A stretch of DNA of 7,050 bases from assembly GCA_009918425.1 (NCBI GenBank), contig RGEC01000117.1, positions 1 through 7,050 on the forward strand, in the 5' to 3' direction. A program made the position numbers and the translations under genes. Shown here in pieces: positions 1 through 7,048 of the stretch (the stretch's first letter is position 1; each line of letters starts with the position of its first letter). The notes beneath the pieces are model-generated. The model did no database searches and was not told the origin of the DNA. It saw nothing but the letters and a program-made list of their open reading frames with translations. This DNA is from Bacteroidota bacterium. Its GTDB lineage: Bacteria > Bacteroidota > Bacteroidia > NS11-12g > UBA955.

Positions 1-804
1 GGCGGGGCCAACTACATGGGAGATTTATCCAAATCGGTAGCTATAAACGAAACCCATCCAATGGGGGGGTTAATATGCCGTTTTAACCTTTCTGATTGGG
101 TTACCCTGCGCGGTAATGCTGTGTTTGGTCAAATCAGCGGCGATGATAAAAATTATGCCGATGTGGATGCTTTCCGCAAACAACGCAACCTGAATTTCAA
201 AAGCAATATTGTGGAATTTAGCGGTATTGTGGAATGGAATTTCAGGGGCTTTGGTGAAACCCAGAATGCAAATCCCCATTCTCCATACCTGTTTGGTGGG
301 GTGGGTGTTTTCAAATTTAATCCGAAAACATTGTTCAAATACATACCCACAGATCCTAACGGCGTTGCGCTGCACGGTTCTGATTTGCAGAAATACGATA
401 ATCAGTGGATAGAATTGCAGCCACTGGGAACCGAGGGACAGGAAACGACCAAATACAATGAGCGCAGAAGATACGCTTTAACCCAGGTGAGCATTCCTGT
501 TGGAATTGGCTACAAGCAACAATTCAATGGTTTATGGGCCTGGGGTGTGGAAATGGGTGTACGCAAAACTTTTACCGATTACCTGGATGATGTGAGTTTG
601 GATTATGTAGATAACCAAATTGTGGGTGGTAATAGCGGTGCCCTTGCTGCGGCGCTGAAAGACAGAGGTCCGGAACTGGGTTATCAGAATTTTGACAATG
701 GCCTTGGTCGCGGAAATTCGGCCAATAAAGACTGGTATATGTTTCTAAACTTTACCATTACAAGAAAAATAGTTGGTGGTAAAACCATTTGTTTCCAGTT
801 CTAA
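1..804 (+). CDS. DUF6089 / PorG-like outer-membrane beta-barrel protein, 5' end missing
   Basis: The reading frame is open from base 1 to the TAA at 802-804, so the gene starts outside the window; the ATG at 16 is internal, because the codons before it (GGANY) match the same spot in the next gene. The visible 267 residues alternate polar and aromatic or hydrophobic residues, as in transmembrane beta-strands, and have no cytoplasmic enzyme motif. Blocks shared with the downstream paralogue include NY.GDL near the start, E.NF..FG, PY.F.G, TEGQ, SIP.G.G, RKTFTDYLDDV and a terminal DWY.F..F segment. The DUF6089 family includes PorG, an outer-membrane component of the type IX secretion system, and sits beside uppS and bamA in many Bacteroidota. 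The family call is from recalled features; the PorG role is inference. It could instead be a paralogue with another envelope function. The 3' end overlaps the next gene by about 30 bases. Confidence 0.8.
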   Translation, partial: GGANYMGDLSKSVAINETHPMGGLICRFNLSDWVTLRGNAVFGQISGDDKNYADVDAFRKQRNLNFKSNIVEFSGIVEWNFRGFGETQNANPHSPYLFGGVGVFKFNPKTLFKYIPTDPNGVALHGSDLQKYDNQWIELQPLGTEGQETTKYNERRRYALTQVSIPVGIGYKQQFNGLWAWGVEMGVRKTFTDYLDDVSLDYVDNQIVGGNSGALAAALKDRGPELGYQNFDNGLGRGNSANKDWYMFLNFTITRKIVGGKTICFQF

Positions 805-1621
805 TTCTGGAAGAAAAAAAATTGCTCTATTCCTCGCAACCTGTTTTGTGAGCGGTACCCTTTTTTGCCAGAAATATTTTAGCGGAAGGTTCGAAATGGG
901 TTTTGGGGCGGGCGTTTCCAACTACCATGGGGATCTTGAGCATGGTACCTTTTTGAAGCATTTTCACCCCTCCGGGATGCTTTTTAGCCGATACAACCTC
1001 AGCAGTTATTTTTCCTGGCGAAATCAAGTATCCTACTTGAATATAAGTGGTTCTGATGAAGGTGTGAAAGGGTATTCCAACCGCAATTTTACTTTCCAGT
1101 CTGATATCTGGGAACTGAGTAGCACATTTGAATTTAATTTTCAGGCTTTTGGCACCAATGTAAACGATGAGCTCTGGACACCCTACTTTTACTCAGGCCT
1201 CAATTTTTTTGTGTTTGATCCCACCCGACTGGAAAACAAGGATATAAACCTAAGGAAATTAAGAACGGAAGGACAGAGCAAATCTTACTCCAGGCTTCAG
1301 CCATCCATCCCAATTGGGTTTGGTGTTAAAACCATGCTGAATCCAAAACGCAACCGTGGCGTATGGATTTTGGGTGTGGAGGGAAGCTGGCGCAAAACCT
1401 TTACGGATTATCTCGATGACGTGGGCGGTTTGTATCCCGATTACAAAACCATGGTAGATAAACAGGGCCTTGCATCTGCGCAATACAGCCATGCACAAAC
1501 TCTGAATGGACAGCCGTTTACACCTGCAGGAACCATGCGGGGCGATAAACACTTCAATGATTGGTATTATTTCATAGGTTTTACGGCATCTTACCGTTTT
1601 ACCCCCTTAATTTGCAGGTAA
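773..1621 (+). CDS. DUF6089 / PorG-like outer-membrane beta-barrel protein, second tandem copy
   Basis: A complete 282-residue protein, paralogous to the preceding gene (shared NY.GDL, HP.G, TEGQ, SIP.G.G, KTFTDYLDDV and DWY.F blocks) but clearly diverged. Residues 14-16 (RKK) followed by a hydrophobic stretch at about 17-31 look like a Sec signal peptide, with cleavage near residue 32-33; the mature part has the aromatic-rich alternating pattern of an outer-membrane barrel. No in-frame ATG exists that would keep the signal peptide: a TAG ends at 772, directly before TTG at 773 and GTG at 776, so one of these is the likely start. This makes the gene overlap its neighbour by 29-32 bases and suggests translational coupling. 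The next gene, uppS, begins 7 bases after the stop. The family includes the type IX secretion protein PorG; which of the two copies, if either, is the functional PorG cannot be told from the window. Confidence 0.8.
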   Translation: MVVKPFVSSSNSGRKKIALFLATCFVSGTLFCQKYFSGRFEMGFGAGVSNYHGDLEHGTFLKHFHPSGMLFSRYNLSSYFSWRNQVSYLNISGSDEGVKGYSNRNFTFQSDIWELSSTFEFNFQAFGTNVNDELWTPYFYSGLNFFVFDPTRLENKDINLRKLRTEGQSKSYSRLQPSIPIGFGVKTMLNPKRNRGVWILGVEGSWRKTFTDYLDDVGGLYPDYKTMVDKQGLASAQYSHAQTLNGQPFTPAGTMRGDKHFNDWYYFIGFTASYRFTPLICR

Positions 1622-1628
1622 ATTTCCC

Positions 1629-2387
1629 GTGGCTCAAAAAGAACTGTTAAACCAGATTGATCCCAACCGCATCCCGGAGCATGTTGCTATCATCATGGAT
1701 GGCAATGGTCGCTGGGCGAAAAAGCAGGGTTTTCTCAGGATTTTTGGTCATAGGCAAGGCGTTGATACGGTTCGAAATGTAGTAGAAACCGCCGCTGAAA
1801 TGGGGGTAAAATACCTAACCCTGTATGCGTTTTCAACCGAAAACTGGAACCGTCCTAAAGCCGAAGTAAATGCATTGATGCAGCTGCTGGTTGATAGTAT
1901 CAAAAAAGAAACGCCGAGGCTCATGCAAAATGGCATACGCCTTGAAACCATAGGCAATGTAGAGCAGTTACCCGCAGGGTGTAACAAAACCCTGACCGAA
2001 ACCGTTGAAGCCACCAGAAACAATACGCGCATGACCCTGATTTTGGCATTGAGCTACAGCGGACGCTGGGATATTATCGAAGCTGTTCGCAAAATAGCCA
2101 TGGATGCAAAAAAGGGCTTGATAGACCCGGAATCTATAGGCGAGGCGGATCTGAATGCCGCACTGAATACCGCCAATTATCCCAATCCTGATCTGCTTAT
2201 CAGAACCAGTGGTGAACAGCGTATCAGCAATTTTTTATTGTGGGAAATTGCCTACAGCGAGATTCATTTTACAAACGTGCTCTGGCCGGAGTTCTCCACA
2301 GATGATTTTTATAAGGCTATTCTCGATTATCAGGGCAGGGAACGGCGGTTTGGCAAAACCGGTGACCAAATTAAACAGGTAGTATGA
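1629..2387 (+). CDS. uppS: Isoprenyl transferase (undecaprenyl diphosphate synthase)
   Basis: Cis-prenyltransferase that extends farnesyl diphosphate with isopentenyl diphosphate to the C55 undecaprenyl diphosphate carrier used for peptidoglycan and other surface glycans; cytoplasmic, membrane-associated. The 252 residues are a normal family length. The signature MDGNGRWA lies at residues 23-30, with D24 as the catalytic, Mg-binding aspartate; FGH with H41 follows, then the FSTENW block, and RTSGEQR at 192-198 supplies the arginines that bind the homoallylic diphosphate. E211 in YSE matches the conserved metal-site glutamate. These positions are offset by two from the Escherichia coli enzyme, so the catalytic set is complete. 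The start is GTG at 1629, 7 bases after the upstream stop; it gives the usual short N-terminus (about 22 residues before MDGNG). The stop overlaps the bamA start (ATGA), consistent with co-translation in one operon. Confidence 0.96.
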   Translation: MAQKELLNQIDPNRIPEHVAIIMDGNGRWAKKQGFLRIFGHRQGVDTVRNVVETAAEMGVKYLTLYAFSTENWNRPKAEVNALMQLLVDSIKKETPRLMQNGIRLETIGNVEQLPAGCNKTLTETVEATRNNTRMTLILALSYSGRWDIIEAVRKIAMDAKKGLIDPESIGEADLNAALNTANYPNPDLLIRTSGEQRISNFLLWEIAYSEIHFTNVLWPEFSTDDFYKAILDYQGRERRFGKTGDQIKQVV

Positions 2388-4984
2388 GAAAAGCCCTGCT
2401 GTACATACTTCTATGGATGGTTTTTAAAGGCACTACTGCCCAAACAGCGGATACAAGCAAATTCTACAATTGGTATGCCTATAATTTCACTGAGCCTGAA
2501 GAATTTGTAATTAAAAATATACTGGTAGAGGAAGCTGAGAACAAACCCATCCAAAAGTCTCTTGTGGTGGTGTACTCAGGATTGAGTATTGGTCAAAAAA
2601 TTAAAATTCCGGGTAGTGATATCCCCAACGCTATAGACAACCTATGGAAACTGAGCTACTACAGCGATATTCAGGTTTATATGCGTGTTAATGAGGTTAA
2701 TGGCGTTAAAAACGCCACCCTGAATTTTGTTGTCAGGGAACAGTTACGCATAAACGGTCACCGTTTTCCGGGCTTGAGCAACTCGCAGGCTAAGAACCTT
2801 AAGGATGAGGCGGGATTAAAGCGGGGTATGTACATTACACCCAATTTAATTAATAAAACAACGGTGAAAATCATTCAGTTTTACCGCGACAAAGGATACT
2901 ACAATGCCACAGTGAAATTTAACCGTTTGCCGGCTACGGATGAAAAGACAGGTAAAACTATGCCCGGTTTTGAGAATTTTGATATTATAGTGGATAAGGG
3001 ACCCAAAGTAAAGGTATATGATTTTGCCTTTCACGGCAATGAAAAGCTCACGGATAAACAGTTGCGGCAGGCAATCAAGAAGCTGAAGCGCAGGTATCAT
3101 AAGATTAATATTTTCGCCTCTTCCAAATACATAGAAGGAAAGTTTGCTGAGGAAAAAGATAATATTATCACAAGGTATCTCTCCAAAGGTTTCCGGGATG
3201 CCAGAATCATAAAAGACAGCCTTGAACTTATCAATCCCAAACGTGTGATTATTCATGTAGATGTATTTGAAGGCAATAAATATCTTTTCAGAAACATCGT
3301 TTGGAAAGGAAATACCAAGTACCGCAGTGGTTTTCTGGATACTGTCCTGGGAATCAAGAAAGGAGATGTTTTCAACCAAACCCAGCTGGAAGAACGTTTG
3401 GGTACGGTAAACACTACCGGGGTGCTTGATATACAAAGTTTGTATATGGATGATGGCTACTTGTTTTTTCAGATGACTCCTGTAGAAACCGGTGTTTATA
3501 ACGATTCCATTGACCTTGAAATTCGCATTAATGAAGGAACGCAAGCCAAGGTGGGCAGGGTTTCCTGGACAGGCAATACCAAAACAACCGATAAGGTAAT
3601 TCTCAGGGAAATCAGAACCAAGCCCGGAGATATCTTTTCAAGGGCTGAAATTCAGCGTACTATGCGCGATTTGGCGGCCATAGGGCTGTTTGATCCGCAA
3701 CAGTTGAACGTGAACCCCAAGCCCAATCCGGCAGATGGAACCGTGGATATCGATTACAAGCTGGTAGAAAAACCTTCGGACCAGATTGAATTATCAGGCG
3801 GATGGGGCGGTAACGCATTCACCCGTAGGGCGACCCTGATAGGTACTGCCGGTATAACGTTAAATAACTTCAGTACACGTCAGATTCCCCATCCCAAAAA
3901 CTGGAATCCGGTGCCTACGGGAGATGGACAAAAATTGTCTATTCGCGCACAGAGTAACGGTTCTAACTATCAAGGCTATAACTTTAGTTTCACCGAACCC
4001 TGGTTTGGTGGCAGAAAGCCCAATTCGTTTTCGGTAAGCTTGTTCAGAACAGTCAATGCCTTTGACTTTAGACAGAGAACAGACCCCAACCGAAAGTATT
4101 TTATGAATACAGGCATGAGCGTAATGCTGGGCAAACGTTTAAAGTGGCCGGATGACTTCTTTAATCTGCAGTATATTTTCAGTTTTCAGCAGTATAAAAT
4201 GCAAAACCTGACGGGTGGTTTTTACGGATTCCCGGGCGGGTTCAATGGAACAAGTTATAATCCTTCGCTTCAGGTAATTCTTACCAGAAGTTCTGTGTCG
4301 GATCCGATTTTTCCTACCAGCGGCAGCACCCTTACCCTAAGTGCACAGGGAACTCCGCCTTTTTCGCTGTTGCGCAACGTGGATGTTTCGCAGCAAAGTT
4401 TGCAGGAAAAGTACAAATGGGCCGAATTCTATAAATGGAAATTGGATATGGAATGGTTCACCCCTATCACGAAAAAGCTGGTGTTGATGAATAAAGCAAG
4501 ATTTGGTTTTCTGGGTTATTACAACAAGCAAATGGGAACCACGTTTTTTGAGCGTTTTCAGGTGGGAGACGCCGGGTTGACCAACAACTTTGGATTACTT
4601 GGCTTCGACATTGTTGCGCACCGCGGTTATCCCGTGTATCAAACCTCCGATCCTACGGTCAATCCCGATCAGCAGAGTGCCAGCCAGTTCTTTACTATTT
4701 TTAACAAGTATCAGTTAGAGGCGCGCTTTCCGCTCGTGACCAATCCCAGCAGCACCATTTACGCGCTTACATTCTTTGAAGCTGCCAACGGTTGGTACAA
4801 TTACAAAGATTATAACCCCTTCCGCTTGCGTCGCAGTGTGGGAGCCGGTATGCGTTTCTTTCTGCCTATGTTTGGTTTGCTCGGATTTGATTACGGTCTC
4901 GGACTCGATCGGGCCGTTCCCGGACAAACAGGACTCAAGGGGATCTCCCGCTTTACCTTTATGCTGGGCTTTGAACCCGAATAG
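2384..4984 (+). CDS. bamA: Outer membrane protein assembly factor BamA (Omp85 family)
   Basis: Core of the BAM complex, which folds and inserts beta-barrel proteins into the outer membrane. The protein has 866 residues. Residues 1-19 form a Sec signal peptide ending TTA before Q20. Five POTRA repeats follow at roughly 39-118, 120-205, 208-296, 300-386 and 388-467; the last three contain the F.GN / W.GNT turn typical of POTRA domains. A basic linker near residues 230-250 interrupts the third, as is common in Bacteroidota homologues. The C-terminal barrel runs from about 470 to 866. The loop-6 lid motif appears as HRGY at 746-749 where proteobacterial proteins have VRGF; the central R-G pair is kept. 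The protein ends GFEPE rather than in an aromatic residue. The ATG overlaps the uppS stop by four bases, and skp starts 12 bases downstream, so the gene is embedded in an envelope-biogenesis operon. TamA-like or other Omp85 paralogues are less likely given five POTRAs and this gene context. Confidence 0.95.
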   Translation: MRKALLYILLWMVFKGTTAQTADTSKFYNWYAYNFTEPEEFVIKNILVEEAENKPIQKSLVVVYSGLSIGQKIKIPGSDIPNAIDNLWKLSYYSDIQVYMRVNEVNGVKNATLNFVVREQLRINGHRFPGLSNSQAKNLKDEAGLKRGMYITPNLINKTTVKIIQFYRDKGYYNATVKFNRLPATDEKTGKTMPGFENFDIIVDKGPKVKVYDFAFHGNEKLTDKQLRQAIKKLKRRYHKINIFASSKYIEGKFAEEKDNIITRYLSKGFRDARIIKDSLELINPKRVIIHVDVFEGNKYLFRNIVWKGNTKYRSGFLDTVLGIKKGDVFNQTQLEERLGTVNTTGVLDIQSLYMDDGYLFFQMTPVETGVYNDSIDLEIRINEGTQAKVGRVSWTGNTKTTDKVILREIRTKPGDIFSRAEIQRTMRDLAAIGLFDPQQLNVNPKPNPADGTVDIDYKLVEKPSDQIELSGGWGGNAFTRRATLIGTAGITLNNFSTRQIPHPKNWNPVPTGDGQKLSIRAQSNGSNYQGYNFSFTEPWFGGRKPNSFSVSLFRTVNAFDFRQRTDPNRKYFMNTGMSVMLGKRLKWPDDFFNLQYIFSFQQYKMQNLTGGFYGFPGGFNGTSYNPSLQVILTRSSVSDPIFPTSGSTLTLSAQGTPPFSLLRNVDVSQQSLQEKYKWAEFYKWKLDMEWFTPITKKLVLMNKARFGFLGYYNKQMGTTFFERFQVGDAGLTNNFGLLGFDIVAHRGYPVYQTSDPTVNPDQQSASQFFTIFNKYQLEARFPLVTNPSSTIYALTFFEAANGWYNYKDYNPFRLRRSVGAGMRFFLPMFGLLGFDYGLGLDRAVPGQTGLKGISRFTFMLGFEPE

Positions 4985-4996
4985 AAATTTCGTTAC

Positions 4997-5506
4997 ATGA
5001 AAAATACAGTATTGACCCTTTGTTTCTTGTTGCTGGGCCTTTTTGCCCAAGCACAGAAATATGCCGTTATCGATACGCGCTATATTCTGGATCGTATGCC
5101 CGAGTATCGGGCTGCGCAGCAGTCTCTCGATCGACTGGCGGCTGGTTGGCAGGCGCAGATCGACAGTATGCAATCGGCACTCGATAAGATGTACCGCGAT
5201 TTTGAGGCCGAGCAAGTGATGCTGACAGCGGAATTAAAAAAGAGAAGAGAGGACCAGTTGTTTGCCAAAGAAAAAGAACTCAGGGACCTGCAGCGTCGCC
5301 GCTTTGGTTTCGAGGGAGACCTTTTTAAGAAGCGTCAGGAACTCGTTAAGCCTGTTCAAGATAAAGTCTATAGCGCTGTTCAGAAGATCGCCAGCGCCCG
5401 CGGCTACGACTTTGTACTCGACAAAAGTGAGGGAATTACCATTATCTTTGCCGACCCCAAGCTCGATAAGAGCGAAGACGTGCTTCGTGAGCTGGGAATC
5501 AAGTAA
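4997..5506 (+). CDS. OmpH/Skp-family periplasmic chaperone, first copy
   Basis: Skp-type proteins are trimeric periplasmic holdases that keep unfolded outer-membrane proteins soluble on their way to BamA. This one has 169 residues. A signal peptide occupies residues 1-19 (short basic start, hydrophobic core, AQA before Q20). The mature protein begins with a beta-strand and the family block VIDTRYIL..MPEY at about 24-37, then a long charged, heptad-like helical stretch from about 40 to 125 rich in K, R, E and Q, which fits the coiled-coil tentacle. A closing segment (V..A...IA...GYDFVLDKS) near 125-145 returns to the trimer body, as in the OmpH fold. It follows bamA by 12 bases and precedes a second family member by 33 bases, so a single transcript is likely. 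The name skp or ompH would be reasonable; with two copies I leave the symbol blank. Confidence 0.93.
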   Translation: MKNTVLTLCFLLLGLFAQAQKYAVIDTRYILDRMPEYRAAQQSLDRLAAGWQAQIDSMQSALDKMYRDFEAEQVMLTAELKKRREDQLFAKEKELRDLQRRRFGFEGDLFKKRQELVKPVQDKVYSAVQKIASARGYDFVLDKSEGITIIFADPKLDKSEDVLRELGIK

Positions 5507-5539
5507 CCATCAACCAACTGTTTAAAAAACATACGCAAC

Positions 5540-6082
5540 ATGAAAAATGTAGTAGTGCTTTTAGCCATTGTAGGGCTGCTGGGTGTAACCGGTACCGCCT
5601 CGGCACAGACCAAGATCGGCTATATCAGTGTAGAGAACGTACTCTCGCTGATGCCCGAAATCAGCAAGTTCGATTCGATCTTGTCTCGTTATCAGGCCGA
5701 TTCTATCAACCCTCAGTATGCCTCGCTGATCCAAACCTATCAGTATAAGGATAGTATGTACAAAGACACGCTGAAGCCTCCGCCTCCTGCTGTTAAGAAG
5801 CAGCTCGAAGAGGAGCTTCCTCAGCTGATCAATACCATTCAAAACTGGCAACAGATCGTCAACCAGGCAATGGAAGCCAAACAAAATGAGTTACTGGCAC
5901 CTCTTTATCGTAAGATCTACGATGCCATTCGGGCCGTAGCCAAAGAAAAGGGATACACCCATGTTCTGAACAAAGAAGGTTTGCTGGTGGCTCCCGAAAC
6001 CGATGATATGATCGCCGCCGTGGCTGCCAAGTTGAAATTGTCCTTACCCAAACCTGCTGCACCTAACGCTCCAGGAAAGTAA
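5540..6082 (+). CDS. OmpH/Skp-family periplasmic chaperone, second copy
   Basis: A 180-residue secreted protein with a signal peptide at 1-22 (hydrophobic core, ASA before Q23). The mature start KIGYIS.ENVLSLMPE (about 25-40) and the closing block VAKEKGYTHVLNKEG (about 143-158) are the OmpH-family ends. The middle differs from the first copy: the helical part is broken by KPPPP near residues 78-82, is less basic, and is rich in Q and E. The C-terminus adds a Pro/Ala-rich tail (residues about 170-180). These differences suggest an ancient, specialised paralogue rather than a recent duplicate. In Porphyromonas gingivalis a comparable pair of Skp-like proteins next to bamA has been linked to type IX secretion; a similar role here is inference. 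It is the last gene before a strong terminator. Confidence 0.9.
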   Translation: MKNVVVLLAIVGLLGVTGTASAQTKIGYISVENVLSLMPEISKFDSILSRYQADSINPQYASLIQTYQYKDSMYKDTLKPPPPAVKKQLEEELPQLINTIQNWQQIVNQAMEAKQNELLAPLYRKIYDAIRAVAKEKGYTHVLNKEGLLVAPETDDMIAAVAAKLKLSLPKPAAPNAPGK

Positions 6083-6100
6083 GCCTATTAAAAAAAATAC

Positions 6101-6131
6101 ATGCCCGGTCTGAATCAGATCGGGCATTTTT
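6101..6131 (+). terminator. Rho-independent terminator after the bamA-skp operon
   Basis: A 10-base-pair stem (6101-6110 with 6118-6127, one G-U wobble, GC-rich core GCCCG/CGGGC) closes a 7-base loop and runs directly into five T residues at 6127-6131. It begins 18 bases after the second skp stop. A run of eight A at 6090-6097 lies on the other side, so the hairpin could also act on minus-strand transcription. It separates the envelope operon from murI. Confidence 0.9.
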
Positions 6132-6143
6132 GTTTTGGCAGAG

Positions 6144-6151
6144 TACATTTG
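6144..6151 (+). promoter_or_regulatory. Possible Bacteroidota -7 promoter box for murI
   Basis: TACATTTG matches the Bacteroidota housekeeping -7 consensus TAnnTTTG. It ends 4 bases before the murI ATG at 6156, so transcription would begin at or within a few bases of the start codon and leave little or no 5' leader. No convincing TTG/TTTG -33 element is found 19-21 bases upstream, where the terminator stem lies; the nearby TTTTG copies are too close. The call rests on the box and on the need for transcription after a strong terminator. Confidence 0.45.
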
Positions 6152-6155
6152 TGGT

Positions 6156-6989
6156 ATGCAGCCTCTTTCCAAAGGACCTATCGGCGTATTTGATTCCGGT
6201 TACGGAGGCTTGACCGTATTGCGTGATCTGGTCGCGGCCTTGCCCGAATATGATTATTGTTATTTAGGAGATAGCGCACGTGCTCCCTATGGGAATCGTT
6301 CTTTTGCTACGGTCTATAAGTACACCTTACAATGCGTACAATGGTTCTTCAAACAGGGCTGTCCGCTTGTTATCTTGGCCTGTAACACCGCATCGGCCAA
6401 AGCACTGCGTACGATACAGCAAAACGATCTTCCTAAAATGGCGCCACATAATCGGGTGCTTGGGGTCATTCGCCCTACGGCAGAAGTGATCGGCCAATAC
6501 ACAAAGAAGGGAAAGGTGGGCGTACTGGCTACACAAGGTACCGTAGATCCTTTGGAGATCGCTAAATTCTTTCCCGACTTGACCGTCTTTCAGGAAGCCT
6601 GCCCCATGTGGGTCCCCTTAATTGAGAATAATGAACACCTGAGCGAAGGTGCCGATTTTTTTGTAAAGAAGCATGTAGAGGCGATCCTGAAAAAAGATAA
6701 AGACATCGATACACTTTTACTTGCCTGCACACATTATCCATTACTGCGTCCCGTTATCGAGAAGCATCTACCCAAGTCAGTGCGGCTGATCTCTCAGGGT
6801 GAGATCGTAGCCGCTAGTTTGGCTAACTATCTGGATCGTCATTCCGAGATCAGTGAACGTTGTACCCGAAAGGGAGAACTCAAATTCTTTACTACAGACT
6901 CGGCTCCCGACTTTGATGCACAGGCCGCTCAATTCTTTGGTGCCCCGGTAAGGGCCTATACGGTTAATTTAGCCGGAACGGTTATCTAG
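6156..6989 (+). CDS. murI: Glutamate racemase
   Basis: Cofactor-independent racemase that converts L- to D-glutamate for the peptidoglycan stem peptide; cytoplasmic. From the ATG at 6156 the protein has 277 residues, the usual family length. The N-terminal GVFDSGYGGLTVL block (10-22) carries the conserved DSG with D13, followed by YLGDSARAPYG (36-46). The two catalytic cysteines are C76 in ACNTAS and C191 in ACTHYPLL, with the partner H193 next to the second; the set is complete. CPMWVPL.ENNE (149-160) and TTDSAPDF (246-253) are further family blocks. An in-frame TTG at 6135 would add seven residues, but they lie across the putative promoter and precede the family's usual start, so ATG is preferred. 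The gene stands after the terminator of the skp genes and is probably transcribed separately. No clear terminator follows it within the window. Confidence 0.96.
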   Translation: MQPLSKGPIGVFDSGYGGLTVLRDLVAALPEYDYCYLGDSARAPYGNRSFATVYKYTLQCVQWFFKQGCPLVILACNTASAKALRTIQQNDLPKMAPHNRVLGVIRPTAEVIGQYTKKGKVGVLATQGTVDPLEIAKFFPDLTVFQEACPMWVPLIENNEHLSEGADFFVKKHVEAILKKDKDIDTLLLACTHYPLLRPVIEKHLPKSVRLISQGEIVAASLANYLDRHSEISERCTRKGELKFFTTDSAPDFDAQAAQFFGAPVRAYTVNLAGTVI

Positions 6990-7040
6990 TGGATTGATCA
7001 ACAACGCTTTAATTTTCTTTCCGTTCTCCTTTCGATCCCT

Positions 7041-7048
7041 TACCTTTG
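7041..7048 (+). promoter_or_regulatory. Possible Bacteroidota -7 promoter box for the next, off-window gene
   Basis: TACCTTTG (followed by CG) matches TAnnTTTG and sits 51 bases after the murI stop, just where a promoter for a following + strand gene would be expected. The -33 region is a pyrimidine-rich run (about 7013-7033) without a clear TTTG. The target gene is not visible, so the call is tentative. The rest of 6990-7040 holds no ORF and no strong hairpin, only the 8-base palindrome TTGATCAA. Confidence 0.4.

Noticed and set aside
16..18. ATG at 16 as the true start of the first gene
   Set aside because: The frame is open to base 1, and the preceding codons match the conserved NY.GDL block in the paralogue, so the start and signal peptide lie upstream of the window.
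3060..3135. Basic insertion in the third POTRA of BamA as a novel domain
   Set aside because: A lysine- and arginine-rich linker at this place is a familiar trait of Bacteroidota BamA proteins.
2846..3544. A 232-codon open frame on the minus strand inside bamA
   Set aside because: It lies opposite the well-supported POTRA region, has no recognisable domain, and fits a chance antisense frame.
4715..5215. A 166-codon minus-strand frame across the bamA-skp junction
   Set aside because: It spans two sure + strand genes, shows no family motif, and has no promoter or neighbouring genes on that strand.
6135..6155. TTG at 6135 as the murI start
   Set aside because: The seven extra residues are atypical for the family and overlap the likely promoter box; ATG at 6156 gives the standard N-terminus.
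6993..7002. TTGATCAA palindrome after murI as a terminator or operator
   Set aside because: It is only eight bases with no loop and no T tract, and is too short to support either role.
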